Assembly: GCF_014640075.1 (NCBI RefSeq)
Contig: NZ_BMGG01000002.1
Coordinates: 186,001 to 250,000, forward strand
Length of the DNA stretch: 64,000 bases
Source: Chelatococcus reniformis
GTDB lineage: Bacteria; Pseudomonadota; Alphaproteobacteria; Rhizobiales; Beijerinckiaceae
Reading direction: 5' to 3'
Shown here: positions 45,825 through 55,104 of the stretch, piece after piece
Layout of the letters: every line of letters begins with the position of its first letter
Position numbering within the stretch: position 1 is the first letter of the stretch
The notes under the pieces: model-generated
Told to the model about the DNA's origin: nothing
Database searches by the model: none
What the model saw: only the letters and a program-made list of their open reading frames with translations
Program-made: the position numbers and the translations under genes

Positions 45825-47033
45825 ATGAAACGAAGCTTCGCGGGGATGCTGATCCCGGGCGTGGTTGCTGCGGCCGCCGTGCTGTCGGTCCATGCCATCG
45901 CAGCCGAGGTGAAGTTTGCCGACCAGGGCGTGTCGGGGGCCGAGATCGTCCTCGGCACGCATCAGGATATGTCAGGTCCGCTCAAGGGCTGGAGCGTCCC
46001 CGTCGTCAACGGCATGAGGCTCGCCATCGACGAGGTCAACGCGGCCGGCGGCATCGACGGGCGCAAGCTCCGTCTGGTCGTGGAAGACAGCGGGTCGGAC
46101 CCCAAGAAAGCCGTGCTCGCGACCCAGAAGCTGGTGGAGAAGGACAAGATCTTTGCCATGGTGGGCGCCATGGGTTCGCCCACGGTGCTCGCCCCCCAGG
46201 GCTATCTCCTCGACGCCGGCGTGTTCCAGCTGTTTCCGTTCACCGCCGCCGAGTTCACCTTCAAGCTGGCGCCGGGAGCAGCACAGGATCGTCTGAAGTT
46301 CGCGAACCTGCTGCCCTATGTCGAAAGCACCCGAGCGGCCGTCAAGTATATGATGCAGACAGGAAAGTACAAAAGCCCCTGTCTGCTGCACCAGGATGAC
46401 GAATACGGGCGTAATGTCCTCGACGGGCTCACTCAGCAGCTCGAGGCCATGAAGATCCAGCCTGTCGGGGTCGCGACGTACAAGCGCGGCGCCTCCGATT
46501 TCAGCGCCCAGACGGCGCGCCTCAAGGCGACCGGATGCGACCTCCTGGTGCTCGGCACGGTCATCCGCGAGACCATCGCCGTCATGACCGAGGCGAAGCG
46601 GACGGGATGGGACGTCACGGTCCTCGGCGCCACGCCGACCAACGTTCCCGAGGTGCCGCAGCTCGGCAAGGAGAATGTCGAGGGGCTCTACGCAGCCGGC
46701 TACCTTCAGGTGCCGGACGCGGCGACCGCCACCGGGGCGCTGAAGGACTGGCTGACGGCCTATGACAAACGGTTCGGCATACCCGCCAACACCCAGGCCA
46801 TCCTCGGCTACAACGCCGTCATGGCATTTGCGACCTACGCCAGGCTCGCCGGCAAGGAATTGAACGGGGCTTCGCTCCTGGCGGCGCTGGAGTCGGGCAA
46901 GCCCTACGCCGACATCTTCCGCTCGCCGCCGATCGCATTCTCGCCGACCAATCATCTCGGCTCCACGGTCACCCAGATCCAGCAGGTGAAGGACGGGCGC
47001 TGGGAGGTCGTCAGCGAAGGGCTCACGTTCTAG
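45825..47033 (+). CDS. LivK-type ABC substrate-binding protein 2, 402 aa
   Basis: Signal peptide MKRSFAGMLIPGVVAAAAVL then SVHAIAA^EVKF. GAEIVLGTHQDMSGPLKGWS, AIDEVNAAGGIDGRKLRLVV and EDSGSDPKKAVLATQKLVEK are standard Peripla_BP_6 blocks. Distinct from binding protein 1, so the cluster carries two receptors of one family and no membrane part. A GGGAGGAG ribosome site precedes the ATG; 63 bp after ligase 2. Confidence 0.93.
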   Translation: MKRSFAGMLIPGVVAAAAVLSVHAIAAEVKFADQGVSGAEIVLGTHQDMSGPLKGWSVPVVNGMRLAIDEVNAAGGIDGRKLRLVVEDSGSDPKKAVLATQKLVEKDKIFAMVGAMGSPTVLAPQGYLLDAGVFQLFPFTAAEFTFKLAPGAAQDRLKFANLLPYVESTRAAVKYMMQTGKYKSPCLLHQDDEYGRNVLDGLTQQLEAMKIQPVGVATYKRGASDFSAQTARLKATGCDLLVLGTVIRETIAVMTEAKRTGWDVTVLGATPTNVPEVPQLGKENVEGLYAAGYLQVPDAATATGALKDWLTAYDKRFGIPANTQAILGYNAVMAFATYARLAGKELNGASLLAALESGKPYADIFRSPPIAFSPTNHLGSTVTQIQQVKDGRWEVVSEGLTF

Positions 47034-47117
47034 CGTTGCGGGCTTCCTCGCTTAAGAGAATGGATGGTCGGGCTGCGACCCGGCCGTCCAACGATCAGTC
47101 AAAGGGGACAGGCCCAT

Positions 47118-47576
47118 ATGCGCATCATCGGCGAAGGCTTCCGCTTCGAGGACTTCACACCCGGCGACGAGTTCCGGACGGTGGCCCGCACCATCACCGA
47201 GACCGACCTGGTGAACTTCATCACCTGCGTCGGCATGCTGGAGGCCCTCTTCATCGATGCCGAGTACAGGGCATCAAAGGCGGCGACGAGTGGACGGCTC
47301 GTCCCTGCGGCCCTCGTCTACGCCATGGCCGAAGGCCTGGTGCTCAACGCGACGGCCCAGGCCACCGGGCTCGCCTTCCTCCACACGGAGCTCAACGTGC
47401 TGAAGCCGACGGTGGCCGGCGACACCATTCACGTGGAGGTCGAGGTGATCTCGGCCGAGCCGGCGTCGCGTTCGGGCCGCGGCAAGGTGCGGACGATGAA
47501 CCGCGTCGTGAACCAGCGCGGCGAAGTCGTAATCGAATATAACCCACTCCGTCTCGTGGCCGGGCGTGGGGCCTGA
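47118..47576 (+). CDS. MaoC-like hotdog protein lacking the hydratase Asp/His pair, 152 aa
   Basis: Hotdog-fold acyl-CoA-type protein: GEGFRFEDFTPGDEFRTVAR, TITETDLVNFITCVGM, LFIDAEYR, LVPAALVYAMAEGLVL and HTELNVLKPTVAGDTIHVEV. In R-hydratases the motif is GDxNPxHxD; here it reads GMLEALFID (39-47), so catalytic Asp and His are replaced by Met40 and Phe45. It may be a binding or thioesterase-like variant. Last gene of the rightward operon. AAAGGGG ribosome site. Confidence 0.85.
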   Translation: MRIIGEGFRFEDFTPGDEFRTVARTITETDLVNFITCVGMLEALFIDAEYRASKAATSGRLVPAALVYAMAEGLVLNATAQATGLAFLHTELNVLKPTVAGDTIHVEVEVISAEPASRSGRGKVRTMNRVVNQRGEVVIEYNPLRLVAGRGA

Positions 47577-47604
47577 CGTCGCGCGGCCTGGCGCTGCGAC
47601 GCGC

Positions 47605-49095
47605 TCATAGCGGCGGGGCGCTGGCGGGCGGCCGACGGTGGGCGGTGGCCTGCTCGAAGGCGTAGCCGAGCTTGAACAACTCGGGTTCGTGGTAGGGCAG
47701 CACCACCATCTCGATGCCGACCGGCACGCCTGCCGGCGTGAACCCGGCCGGCAGGCAGATCGACGGCAGCCAGGTCTGCGCCGCGATCAACGTGTTGGTC
47801 GGAAAGGCGAGCACGGGCCATTTGCCGGCGCGTAGCTCTTCGCGCTTGGGCGGCAGCACCTGGGACGGCGGGAAGCAGATCGACACCAGGCCGTTGTCCG
47901 CCATGATCTTGACGACGGCGCGCTGGAAGGCGTCGCGGGCCGCGAGCTTGCGGTAGTACTCGGGGTCTTCGGCCGGGTGCAGCGGTCCCGTCATGATGGC
48001 GTCGATGAGGTCCATGCCCTTGTGGTACTGGCCGTCCTTGTAGATGGCGTCGAGCGAGGCATAGGGCAGGGCCGGGCGCGAGGCCAGGAAGGCGTTGATG
48101 TCGTGGCGCGAGTGGGTGATGTAGAGCGAGGTCTCGACCACGAAGTCCATGAGGTTGGGCAGGCTCACCTCGATGATTTCGGCGCCGGCTGACTTGATCT
48201 CGCCGATGGCCGCGCGCACCACCGCGTTCACCTGGGCGCAGTCGGGATCCTCGTCGCTGCCGAACGCCTCCTTGAGCACACCGACGCGCGCACCCTTCAG
48301 GCCGCCGGCATCCAGGTTCTGCGCATAGCTGCCCGTGTGCCCGGCGATGACGTAGGCAGTGGTGTAGGTGTCCTTGCTGTCGTAGCCGACGATGGCGTCG
48401 AGCAGGATCGCCGCGTCCGTGACGGTGCGGGCCATCGGCCCGGCCGTATCCTGGAACACCACCAGCGGCGACAGGCCGCTGCGGCTGATCAGGCCCGGCG
48501 TCACACGCACGCCGACCAGGTTGTCGAAGCTCGACGGCAGGCGGATCGAGCCGCCGGTGTCCTCACCGATACCGACGGTGGCGAGATTGGCGGCAATCGC
48601 CGCGCCCGTGCCGGCGCTCGAGCCGCCCGGGTCGCGGTCCAGGTCGTACGGGTTCTTGGTCTCGCCGTTGACCGAGGAATAGCCGAACCATGAGGTGGCG
48701 AAGTCCGGCATCGCTGTCTTGCCGAGGATGATGGCACCGGCCTGCTTCAGCTTGGCGACCACGGTCGCGTCCTCTTCCGGCACGTAGCCGGAGAGCCCGA
48801 CGCAGCCAAAGCGCGTTTCAATGCCCTTGGTCTCGGCCTGGTCCTTCACTGCCACCGGGATGCCGTGCAACGGGCCGCTCAGCGTCCCGCTCGCGGCGAA
48901 GGCCTCGTCAAGGGCCGCGGCCTCCGCCAGGGCGTTCGGGTTGAGCTTGACGAAGGAATTGAGCGCCGGCCCGCTCTGGTCGTAGGCGGCGATGCGGTCG
49001 AGATAGCCCTGCACCAGCTCGACGCAGGTCATCGTTCCCGCCACGTAAGCGGCGTGGATGTCGCGGATGGTGGTCTCTTCCAGGGAAAAGCTCAT
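47605..49095 (-). CDS. Amidase signature family hydrolase, 496 aa
   Basis: Ser-cisSer-Lys amidase. Lys is in GIPVAVKDQAETKGI, the cis-Ser in DPGGSSAGTGAAIA and the nucleophile in GEDTGGSIRLPSSF. No signal peptide; cytoplasmic. It is the last gene of the minus-strand ABC operon (69 bp after the permease), so it probably cuts the amide that the transporter imports. Family members hydrolyse many amides; GatA is unlikely, as no GatB or GatC is present. Confidence 0.93.
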   Translation of the reverse strand: MSFSLEETTIRDIHAAYVAGTMTCVELVQGYLDRIAAYDQSGPALNSFVKLNPNALAEAAALDEAFAASGTLSGPLHGIPVAVKDQAETKGIETRFGCVGLSGYVPEEDATVVAKLKQAGAIILGKTAMPDFATSWFGYSSVNGETKNPYDLDRDPGGSSAGTGAAIAANLATVGIGEDTGGSIRLPSSFDNLVGVRVTPGLISRSGLSPLVVFQDTAGPMARTVTDAAILLDAIVGYDSKDTYTTAYVIAGHTGSYAQNLDAGGLKGARVGVLKEAFGSDEDPDCAQVNAVVRAAIGEIKSAGAEIIEVSLPNLMDFVVETSLYITHSRHDINAFLASRPALPYASLDAIYKDGQYHKGMDLIDAIMTGPLHPAEDPEYYRKLAARDAFQRAVVKIMADNGLVSICFPPSQVLPPKREELRAGKWPVLAFPTNTLIAAQTWLPSICLPAGFTPAGVPVGIEMVVLPYHEPELFKLGYAFEQATAHRRPPASAPPL

Positions 49096-49164
49096 GGGGT
49101 CACCTGATGCTGGTCACGCGAACAGGGCGCTCGCCGGCCGTTCGGTTGGTGGTCGACTGGCCGG

Positions 49165-50163
49165 TCATCTGGCGCGCACGAGGCGGCTCAGGCCGGTGTC
49201 CAGGGCGAGCGCCGCGACGATGATGGAGCCCTTGATGATCGATTGATAGTAGGGGCTGATGTCGAGCAGCACGAAGCCGTTCGAAATGGTGGCGATGATG
49301 GCGAGACCCACGGCGGTGCGCCACATGGCGCCGGAGCCGCCGGACAGCGATGTGCCGCCGACGACGACGATGGTCAGCACGTCGAAGATGATGCCGGGGT
49401 CGAGGTTGGCTTGCGCCGAGCTCAGCTGCGAGGCCGCGATGCTGCCCGCCAGGCCGACGCAGCCACCGAGCAGCACGTATGTGCTCGCCACCACGGCCCG
49501 GACGCGGATGCCGGAGAGGCGGCTCGCCTCATAGTTGCCGCCCACCGCGTAGACGGCCTCGCCGTAGACGGTACGGGCGAGGACGAGCCCGAAGATGACG
49601 AGAAAGCTGACGAGCAGCATGCCGGAATAGGGAATTCCGTGCCAGCGGCCGGCCCCGAGCATGCCGAAGGCCTCGTCGTCGACCAGGAAGGCGGCATTCT
49701 GGGTCATCACCAGGGCGACGCCATTGATGATGAAGCCGCTGCCCACCGTGGTGATGAACGGGTTGATGCGCACCACGGCGACGAGGATGCCGTTCGCCAG
49801 GCCGAACAGCAGGCCGACAGCGATGGCCGCGGCGAAGGCGATCGGCGGCGCATGAGCCTGGCCGACGTAGGCGGCGACGACGGCGCAGAGCGAATAGGCC
49901 GAGGCGACGGACAGGTCGAAGCCGCCGGTCAGGATGACGAAGGTCATGCCGACGGCCATGATCCCGGCCGGCGCCCACTGCGACGCCATGTTGAAGACGT
50001 TCTGCTGCGACATGAAGGCGGGGTTGCCGATGGTGACCACGGTCAGCAGCAGCATGAGCGTCAGGATGATGCCGTAGACGCGGATCAGCGTCGGCAGCTG
50101 CGCGCGCCAGGCAGGCACGGCCTGCGGCGCGCCGCCAGTGGGAAGGGCGTCGGCGTTGCTCAT
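49165..50163 (-). CDS. RbsC-type ABC permease, 332 aa
   Basis: Inner-membrane permease of the simple-sugar/AI-2 ABC family (BPD_transp_2): eight to ten hydrophobic segments, MAVGMTFVILTGGFDLSVAS and GGTSLSGGSGAMWRTAVG as the conserved blocks. The start overlaps the ATPase stop by one base (TGATG). Sugar-family transporters of this class also carry non-sugars such as purines or nucleosides. Confidence 0.94.
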   Translation of the reverse strand: MSNADALPTGGAPQAVPAWRAQLPTLIRVYGIILTLMLLLTVVTIGNPAFMSQQNVFNMASQWAPAGIMAVGMTFVILTGGFDLSVASAYSLCAVVAAYVGQAHAPPIAFAAAIAVGLLFGLANGILVAVVRINPFITTVGSGFIINGVALVMTQNAAFLVDDEAFGMLGAGRWHGIPYSGMLLVSFLVIFGLVLARTVYGEAVYAVGGNYEASRLSGIRVRAVVASTYVLLGGCVGLAGSIAASQLSSAQANLDPGIIFDVLTIVVVGGTSLSGGSGAMWRTAVGLAIIATISNGFVLLDISPYYQSIIKGSIIVAALALDTGLSRLVRAR

Positions 50164-51770
50164 CAATTGGCCCCGGTCGCGATTGCACGGTCTTCGACCG
50201 CGAAGATCAGGTTCAAGATCCGTTCCACCGTGGCGTCCTCGCCCTCGAGCAGGCCGATCTGGCGGCCGCGGGCCATCACCAGCACTCGGTCGGCATGCTC
50301 GACGACCTCTTCCAGATCCGACGAGACCAGGATGACGCCCATGCCCTCGGCGCTGAGCCGCCGGATGGTCTGAAAGATCTCCTGCTTGGCGCCGAGGTCG
50401 ATGCCGCGGGTCGGCTCGTCGAGCAGCAGCACGCGCGGCTTGCGGTTGAGCCATTTGCCGAGGACGAGCTTCTGCTGGTTGCCGCCCGACAGCGTCAGGG
50501 CCTCGACTCCCAGGCGATTGGGGTCGAAGCCGAGCTGACGGGCGAGCGCCGTGCCGCGCGCGCGGGTCGCAGCCCGGTCGATCACCAGCCCGACGGCGAC
50601 GCCGCCGAGGTCGGCGAGCATCAGGTTCGGCAAAGCCGCGCGCGACAGCACCAGCCCCTGGCGTTTGCGGTCTTCCGGCGCCAGCACGACGCCCAGACGG
50701 ATCGCATCCCGCACGGTCCACGGGAGTGCCCGTTCGACGCCGGCCAGCCGCAGCGCGCCGCGGGCCCCGGGTTCGGCGCCGGCGATGGCACGGAGCAGTT
50801 CGGTGCGGCCGGCTCCGACCAGCCCGGCGATGCCGAGCACTTCGCCGGCGCCGAGGATGAACGAGATGTCGGCGACGCTGTCGCCCAGGGTGACGCCGCT
50901 GACCCGCAGCAACTCATCGCAACCGGCCCGGGCGCGCCTGGGCGCAGCGGTGATCTCGACATTGCCCAGCATGGCCCCGACCAGGCTGTCCTTGCTCCAG
51001 CCGGCCGCCGGCTTGGTGGCCACCAGCAGTCCCTCGCGCATCACCGAGACCCGGTCGCAGAGGCGCAGGACCTCGTCGAGATCATGCGAGATGAAGATGA
51101 TCGAGACGCCGCTCGCCTTGAGCCGGCCGATCAGGTCGTAGAGCCGCGACCGCTCGTAGGGGCCGAGCGGAGCGGTCGGCTCGTCCATGATGAGCACGCT
51201 CTGGTCGGCCTGCACCGCCCGCATGATCTCGAGCATCTGCTGCTGGGCGACGGAGAGTGTTCCCGCCTTGGCATGCGCCGCTACCTTGAGCCCCATCCAC
51301 TCGGCGAGTTCCGCGAAGCGTCGCTCCATTCGCCGCCGGTCGGTGAAGAAAAAGCGCGACGGTGCGGCGCCGAGGAACGCGTTCGACAGCGCCGACATCT
51401 CGGGGATGATTGTCAGCTCCTGGTAGATTGCCGCGATGCCGACGCTGCGCTGTTGGCGCGGGTTGTCGAAGAACAGTGGCGAGCCCTGCACTTCGATATC
51501 GCCGGTGTCGGGCCGGCTCGCGCCCGAGAGCATGCGGATGAAGGTGGATTTGCCGGCGCCGTTGGCGCCGACCAGGCCGTGCACCTCGCCGGCGAACAGC
51601 TCGAAGTTGACACCGCGCAGCGCCTGGACGCCGGGGAACGCCTTGGAGACGTTGCGCACGCGGATGGCGACTGTCGACTTCAGGTCGCGCCGGAGGGTCG
51701 GCGCCGGCTCGCTGGCCGTCGCCCATTGGGCGCCCGGCCGGGGTACGAGGCGTTCCGGTGATGGAGACAT
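50163..51770 (-). CDS. RbsA-type ABC ATPase with two nucleotide-binding domains, 535 aa
   Basis: Domain 1: GLVGANGAGKSTFIRML, signature LSVAQQQMLEIMRA, Walker B VLIMDEPTAPLG. Domain 2: degenerate Walker A GLVGAGRTELLRAI, signature LSGGNQQKLVLGKWL, Walker B VLLLDEPTRGID. This asymmetry is normal for RbsA/MglA ATPases. ATG 51770 is chosen; the frame runs open into the next gene but that is shadow. 20 bp after the binding-protein gene. Confidence 0.94.
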   Translation of the reverse strand: MSPSPERLVPRPGAQWATASEPAPTLRRDLKSTVAIRVRNVSKAFPGVQALRGVNFELFAGEVHGLVGANGAGKSTFIRMLSGASRPDTGDIEVQGSPLFFDNPRQQRSVGIAAIYQELTIIPEMSALSNAFLGAAPSRFFFTDRRRMERRFAELAEWMGLKVAAHAKAGTLSVAQQQMLEIMRAVQADQSVLIMDEPTAPLGPYERSRLYDLIGRLKASGVSIIFISHDLDEVLRLCDRVSVMREGLLVATKPAAGWSKDSLVGAMLGNVEITAAPRRARAGCDELLRVSGVTLGDSVADISFILGAGEVLGIAGLVGAGRTELLRAIAGAEPGARGALRLAGVERALPWTVRDAIRLGVVLAPEDRKRQGLVLSRAALPNLMLADLGGVAVGLVIDRAATRARGTALARQLGFDPNRLGVEALTLSGGNQQKLVLGKWLNRKPRVLLLDEPTRGIDLGAKQEIFQTIRRLSAEGMGVILVSSDLEEVVEHADRVLVMARGRQIGLLEGEDATVERILNLIFAVEDRAIATGAN

Positions 51771-51790
51771 CCGGCAGCTCTCGCGGGCGC

Positions 51791-52870
51791 TCAATAGTTC
51801 GGCGTGTACTTGTCGGCGTTCTCCTTCGTGATGATCACGGTGCCGGTGGTGTTGACGATCTCCGGCAGCAGGGCCTCGTCGATGTAGGCGTTGATCGGCT
51901 TGCCCTCGAGCGCCATCATCAGGGCCGCGGCGCCGTAGTAGGATTCCTGGTAGGGCAGGTAGGCGTAAGTCGCCGCCCATTTGCCGGACTTCACCTTGTC
52001 GACGCCGACCTTCGTCGCCCCGCCGGAGAAGACCATGATGTCCTTGCCGGGCACCTTGCCGGCGGCGACGATGGCCTGCTCGACGCCGCGGGACATGTCG
52101 TCCCACGACGACACGATCAAGTTGATCTTCGGGTGGGCGAGCAGGGCGTCCTGGATCTTCTTGAGGGCGATGCGCGGGTCGAAATTCGCCGGCTCGTCGA
52201 CAACGACCTTGACATTGGGATACTTGGCCGCCGCCTTCTTGATCGCCGCTTCCCAATAGGTGAACAGGTCGGAACCGACGAAGCCACCGACGGCCGCGGC
52301 CTCGCACGTGCCCGTGCAGGACTTGAAGGCGTTGTCGAGGAAGTTGTCGAAGTGCGCCGGCCCCTGCATGGTCAGGGTGGCGGCGAGGCCGGGGGTGTAG
52401 TCCGGGTCGCCGCACATGGCGATGTCGATGGAGACGACCGGCTTGCCGGTCGGCTTCAGCAGGCGGTTGTAGAGGCCGCAGCCGGGCTGGGCCGCCGCCG
52501 GCCCGAACAGGTAGCCGTCGAAGCCCTCGGTCACCGCATTCTCGACCACCTTGGCCTGGGTCGCCGGGCTGAAATTCGCGTCGAAGATCTTGTACTCGAA
52601 GCCGTATTTAGCTGCCGCCGCCTTCAGGCCGGCGAGCCGCGCCAGGCAATAGGGGTTGTCGACGCATTCGGTGAGATAGGCGATACGGAACGTCTTGGCG
52701 GGCGTCTGGAACGCCTTGTCGTAGTCCACCACCGCTTTCGCCGCCGGCGACATTTCGGCGGCCCGCGCGGTCACGGCGACGCCCGCCCATCCGATCACGG
52801 CGCCGAGCACGGCTGCGAGCATGCACCTGGTCGAAGGGCGGCTTTTCGCTTTCACAGGCTGCTCGGACAT
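51791..52870 (-). CDS. RbsB/TorT-type ABC substrate-binding protein, 359 aa
   Basis: Peripla_BP_4 receptor. Signal peptide core MLAAVLGAVIGWAGVAVTAR, cut after ARA. The mature protein is unusually rich in cysteines for this family (TECVDNPYC, PGCGLYN, MCGDPDY, SCTGTC), suggesting several disulphides. The hinge end NTTGTVIITKENADKYTP is typical. AAGGGAA ribosome site. First gene of the operon, divergent from the LysR gene that likely controls it. Confidence 0.92.
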   Translation of the reverse strand: MSEQPVKAKSRPSTRCMLAAVLGAVIGWAGVAVTARAAEMSPAAKAVVDYDKAFQTPAKTFRIAYLTECVDNPYCLARLAGLKAAAAKYGFEYKIFDANFSPATQAKVVENAVTEGFDGYLFGPAAAQPGCGLYNRLLKPTGKPVVSIDIAMCGDPDYTPGLAATLTMQGPAHFDNFLDNAFKSCTGTCEAAAVGGFVGSDLFTYWEAAIKKAAAKYPNVKVVVDEPANFDPRIALKKIQDALLAHPKINLIVSSWDDMSRGVEQAIVAAGKVPGKDIMVFSGGATKVGVDKVKSGKWAATYAYLPYQESYYGAAALMMALEGKPINAYIDEALLPEIVNTTGTVIITKENADKYTPNY

Positions 52871-53248
52871 TCGGTTCCCTTTCTGCGGTCCAGCTTCCGC
52901 GGACCATGACATTGCTGCGTCCGGCCGAGGTCCGGCGGCTCAGCGGGATGGCGCGAGCACGGCCCGCGGCTGCGTTCCACGTGCAGCCTTCGTGCCATCG
53001 CCATGAGTTCGGATTCCGGCCTAAGTCGATGGTTCAGTAAAGGCTGCCGATGCATGCACGGGAGTTTCAGCGCGATGTATAATACAACCAAGAGTTCATG
53101 AGTGGGCGTGCGACATCTCGGAGCCGAACTTGGCGGGAAGATAAAATATTGTAAACCTGCATTTAGTGAATTGTGATATCGGAAACTCCGAATACAGATC
53201 GACTGGGAAATATGCAGAAGTTCAGATGTCTGATGATTGTTTAAGCAG
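52871..53248. promoter_or_regulatory. Divergent control region between ABC operon and LysR gene
   Basis: The segment 53070-53240 is clearly more AT-rich than the surroundings. A perfect TATAAT lies at 53078-53083 on the plus strand but with no good -35. A short dyad TCGGA-AAC-TCCGA near 53181-53193 is a candidate LysR half-site pair. No gene is visible. Confidence 0.4.
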
Positions 53249-54244
53249 ATGATCAACAAGGTTCAGGGTGGCAAGAACCCGCTCGGCTCCGACCGGTTCC
53301 TCACTGCCGTCACTTTCCGGCAGATCCGCTATTTCGTCGCCGTGGCCGAGACGGGGAAGATCAGCACGGCCGCCGCGATGGTCGGCATCTCGGCCTCGGC
53401 GGTCACCGAAGCTGTCGGGGAACTCGCCGCGGTCTCGGGGATCAAGCTGTTCGAGCGGCATCCGCGGGGGCTGGCGCTGACCTACGAGGGCCATCGCTTC
53501 CTCGCTCATTGCCGCAACATCCTGTCGGCGGTCGAGAGCGCCGGATACGCGCTGACGCGGCCAAACAACGATCTCGCCGGCACGATCACGCTGGCGGTGT
53601 CGATCACCGTCGGCGGCTATTTCCTGGCGCCGCTGCTGTCGCGCTTCCGGCAGCGCTTTCCCAACGTCGACGTGGTGATCCGCGAGGCCAAGCGGGTCGA
53701 TATCGAGGCGGGTCTCCTCAAAGGCGAGTTCGACCTCGGCCTGCTGCTCGTGTCCAACCTCGCCGACCGGGTCAATCTCGCCAGTCATACCCTGGTTCGG
53801 TCCATGCGCCGCCTGTGGCTGCCGCCGAAGCACCCGCTTCTGAAAGAGGACATCATCACGCTCGCCGACGTGGCGCGCGAGCCCTACGTCCAACTGCTGA
53901 TCGACGATGCGGAGGCGTCCACCAACTCCTACTGGCAGGCGCACAAGCTCAGGCCCAACATCGTCATGCGCACGGAATCCGTCGAGGCCGTCCGCAGCCT
54001 GATCGCCTTCCGCAATGGCGTCACCATCCTCTCCGATATGATGTACCGCCCCTGGTCGCTGGAGGGGGACCGCATCGAGGTGCGCGAGGTGGCGGCGAAT
54101 ATCCCCACGCTCAACACCGGCGTCGCCTGGGCGGGTGATCGGCCGCTGAGTGTGCCCGCCCACACCTTCTCCGAATTCTGCCGGATCGAGTACGAAAGCG
54201 GCCGCCTAGACGGCCGGCGCCACATGCCCATCGAGCGGGAGTAG
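53249..54244 (+). CDS. LysR-family transcriptional regulator, 331 aa
   Basis: Winged HTH at about residues 22-80 (FRQIRYFVAVAETGKISTAA, GISASAVTEAVGEL, LFERHPRGLALTYEG) followed by a LysR substrate-binding domain. Start unclear: ATG 53249 or TTG 53237, both with weak ribosome sites. It is divergent from the ABC-amidase operon and 59 bp upstream of the RutB-like hydrolase, so it probably activates both in response to the imported amide. Confidence 0.92.
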   Translation: MINKVQGGKNPLGSDRFLTAVTFRQIRYFVAVAETGKISTAAAMVGISASAVTEAVGELAAVSGIKLFERHPRGLALTYEGHRFLAHCRNILSAVESAGYALTRPNNDLAGTITLAVSITVGGYFLAPLLSRFRQRFPNVDVVIREAKRVDIEAGLLKGEFDLGLLLVSNLADRVNLASHTLVRSMRRLWLPPKHPLLKEDIITLADVAREPYVQLLIDDAEASTNSYWQAHKLRPNIVMRTESVEAVRSLIAFRNGVTILSDMMYRPWSLEGDRIEVREVAANIPTLNTGVAWAGDRPLSVPAHTFSEFCRIEYESGRLDGRRHMPIERE

Positions 54245-54303
54245 CTGCCGTGATGGCATGCCGCTTGCTCAAAGCTGCGGCAGCAGCTCAGGAGGATCGC
54301 GAC

Positions 54304-55104
54304 ATGTCGACAACCGCCATGGCCAAGGCCGCGCCGCAACCGGATGTGGATCGCAGCCGGCTCGGTACCGGCGCCTATGCGTGGAAGGTCAGCCCCACTC
54401 ACGTGGACCTGTCGATGCCGCCGCCGGTGCCGCTGCCCGCGACGATTGCCGCCGAGCCGCAGACGATCACCGTCGATCTGGCGCGTTCGGCCATGATCGT
54501 GGTCGACATGCAGAACGATTTCTGCGCGCCGGGCGGCTGGGTCGACTGGCTGGGCGCCGACCTCAGCCCCGAGCGCGCGCCGATCAAGCCGTTGCAGCGG
54601 CTGCTGCCGGCGCTGCGCGCCCGCGGCGTGCCGATCATCTGGCTGAACTGGGGCAACCGGGCCGATCGCAAGAACCTGCCACCGACGACCCTTTACGTCT
54701 TCAACCCCGACGGCAACGGGATCGGCCTGGGCGAGCCGCTGCCCAATGGCTCTCTGCTGTTGGAGAAGGACAGCTGGTCGGCGGCAGTCGTCGACGAGCT
54801 CGAGCAGCTGCCCGGTGACATCAAGGTCGACAAGTTTCGCATCAGCGGCTTCTGGGACACTCCGCTCGACAGCATCCTCAAGAACCTCGAGGTGAAGACG
54901 CTGTTCTTCGCGGGCGTCAACACGGACCAGTGCGTGCTGCATTCGCTGACAGATGCCCATTTTTTGGGCTACAACTGCGTGCTGGTCGAGGATTGTTGCG
55001 GCACCACGTCGCCGGACTATTGCCGCGAGGCGACGATCTGGAACGTCAAGCGCTGCTTCGGGTTCGTCACCGACACCGACAAGGTGGTCGCCGGCCTGCC
55101 CTGA
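54304..55104 (+). CDS. Isochorismatase-like cysteine hydrolase (RutB-like), 266 aa
   Basis: Catalytic triad of the family: Asp in MIVVDMQNDF, Lys in DIKVDKFRISGFWDTPLDSI, and Cys in FAGVNTDQCVLHSLTDAHF. The segment FWDTPLDSILKN, before the Cys strand, strongly recalls ureidoacrylate hydrolase RutB (FNTPLDSIL). RutB-like enzymes split carbamate or ureido bonds. No other rut gene is present. The 54 upstream in-frame codon-length stretch is dropped because AGGAGG lies before ATG 54304. It ends before a strong hairpin. Confidence 0.88.
   Translation: MSTTAMAKAAPQPDVDRSRLGTGAYAWKVSPTHVDLSMPPPVPLPATIAAEPQTITVDLARSAMIVVDMQNDFCAPGGWVDWLGADLSPERAPIKPLQRLLPALRARGVPIIWLNWGNRADRKNLPPTTLYVFNPDGNGIGLGEPLPNGSLLLEKDSWSAAVVDELEQLPGDIKVDKFRISGFWDTPLDSILKNLEVKTLFFAGVNTDQCVLHSLTDAHFLGYNCVLVEDCCGTTSPDYCREATIWNVKRCFGFVTDTDKVVAGLP

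Noticed and set aside
47605-49095. GatA subunit of the tRNA amidotransferase
   Set aside because: No GatB/GatC neighbours; genomic context is an ABC importer.
53078-53083. Perfect TATAAT as a sigma-70 -10 box for the LysR gene
   Set aside because: No acceptable -35 at 16-18 bp; kept only as a note in the control-region entry.
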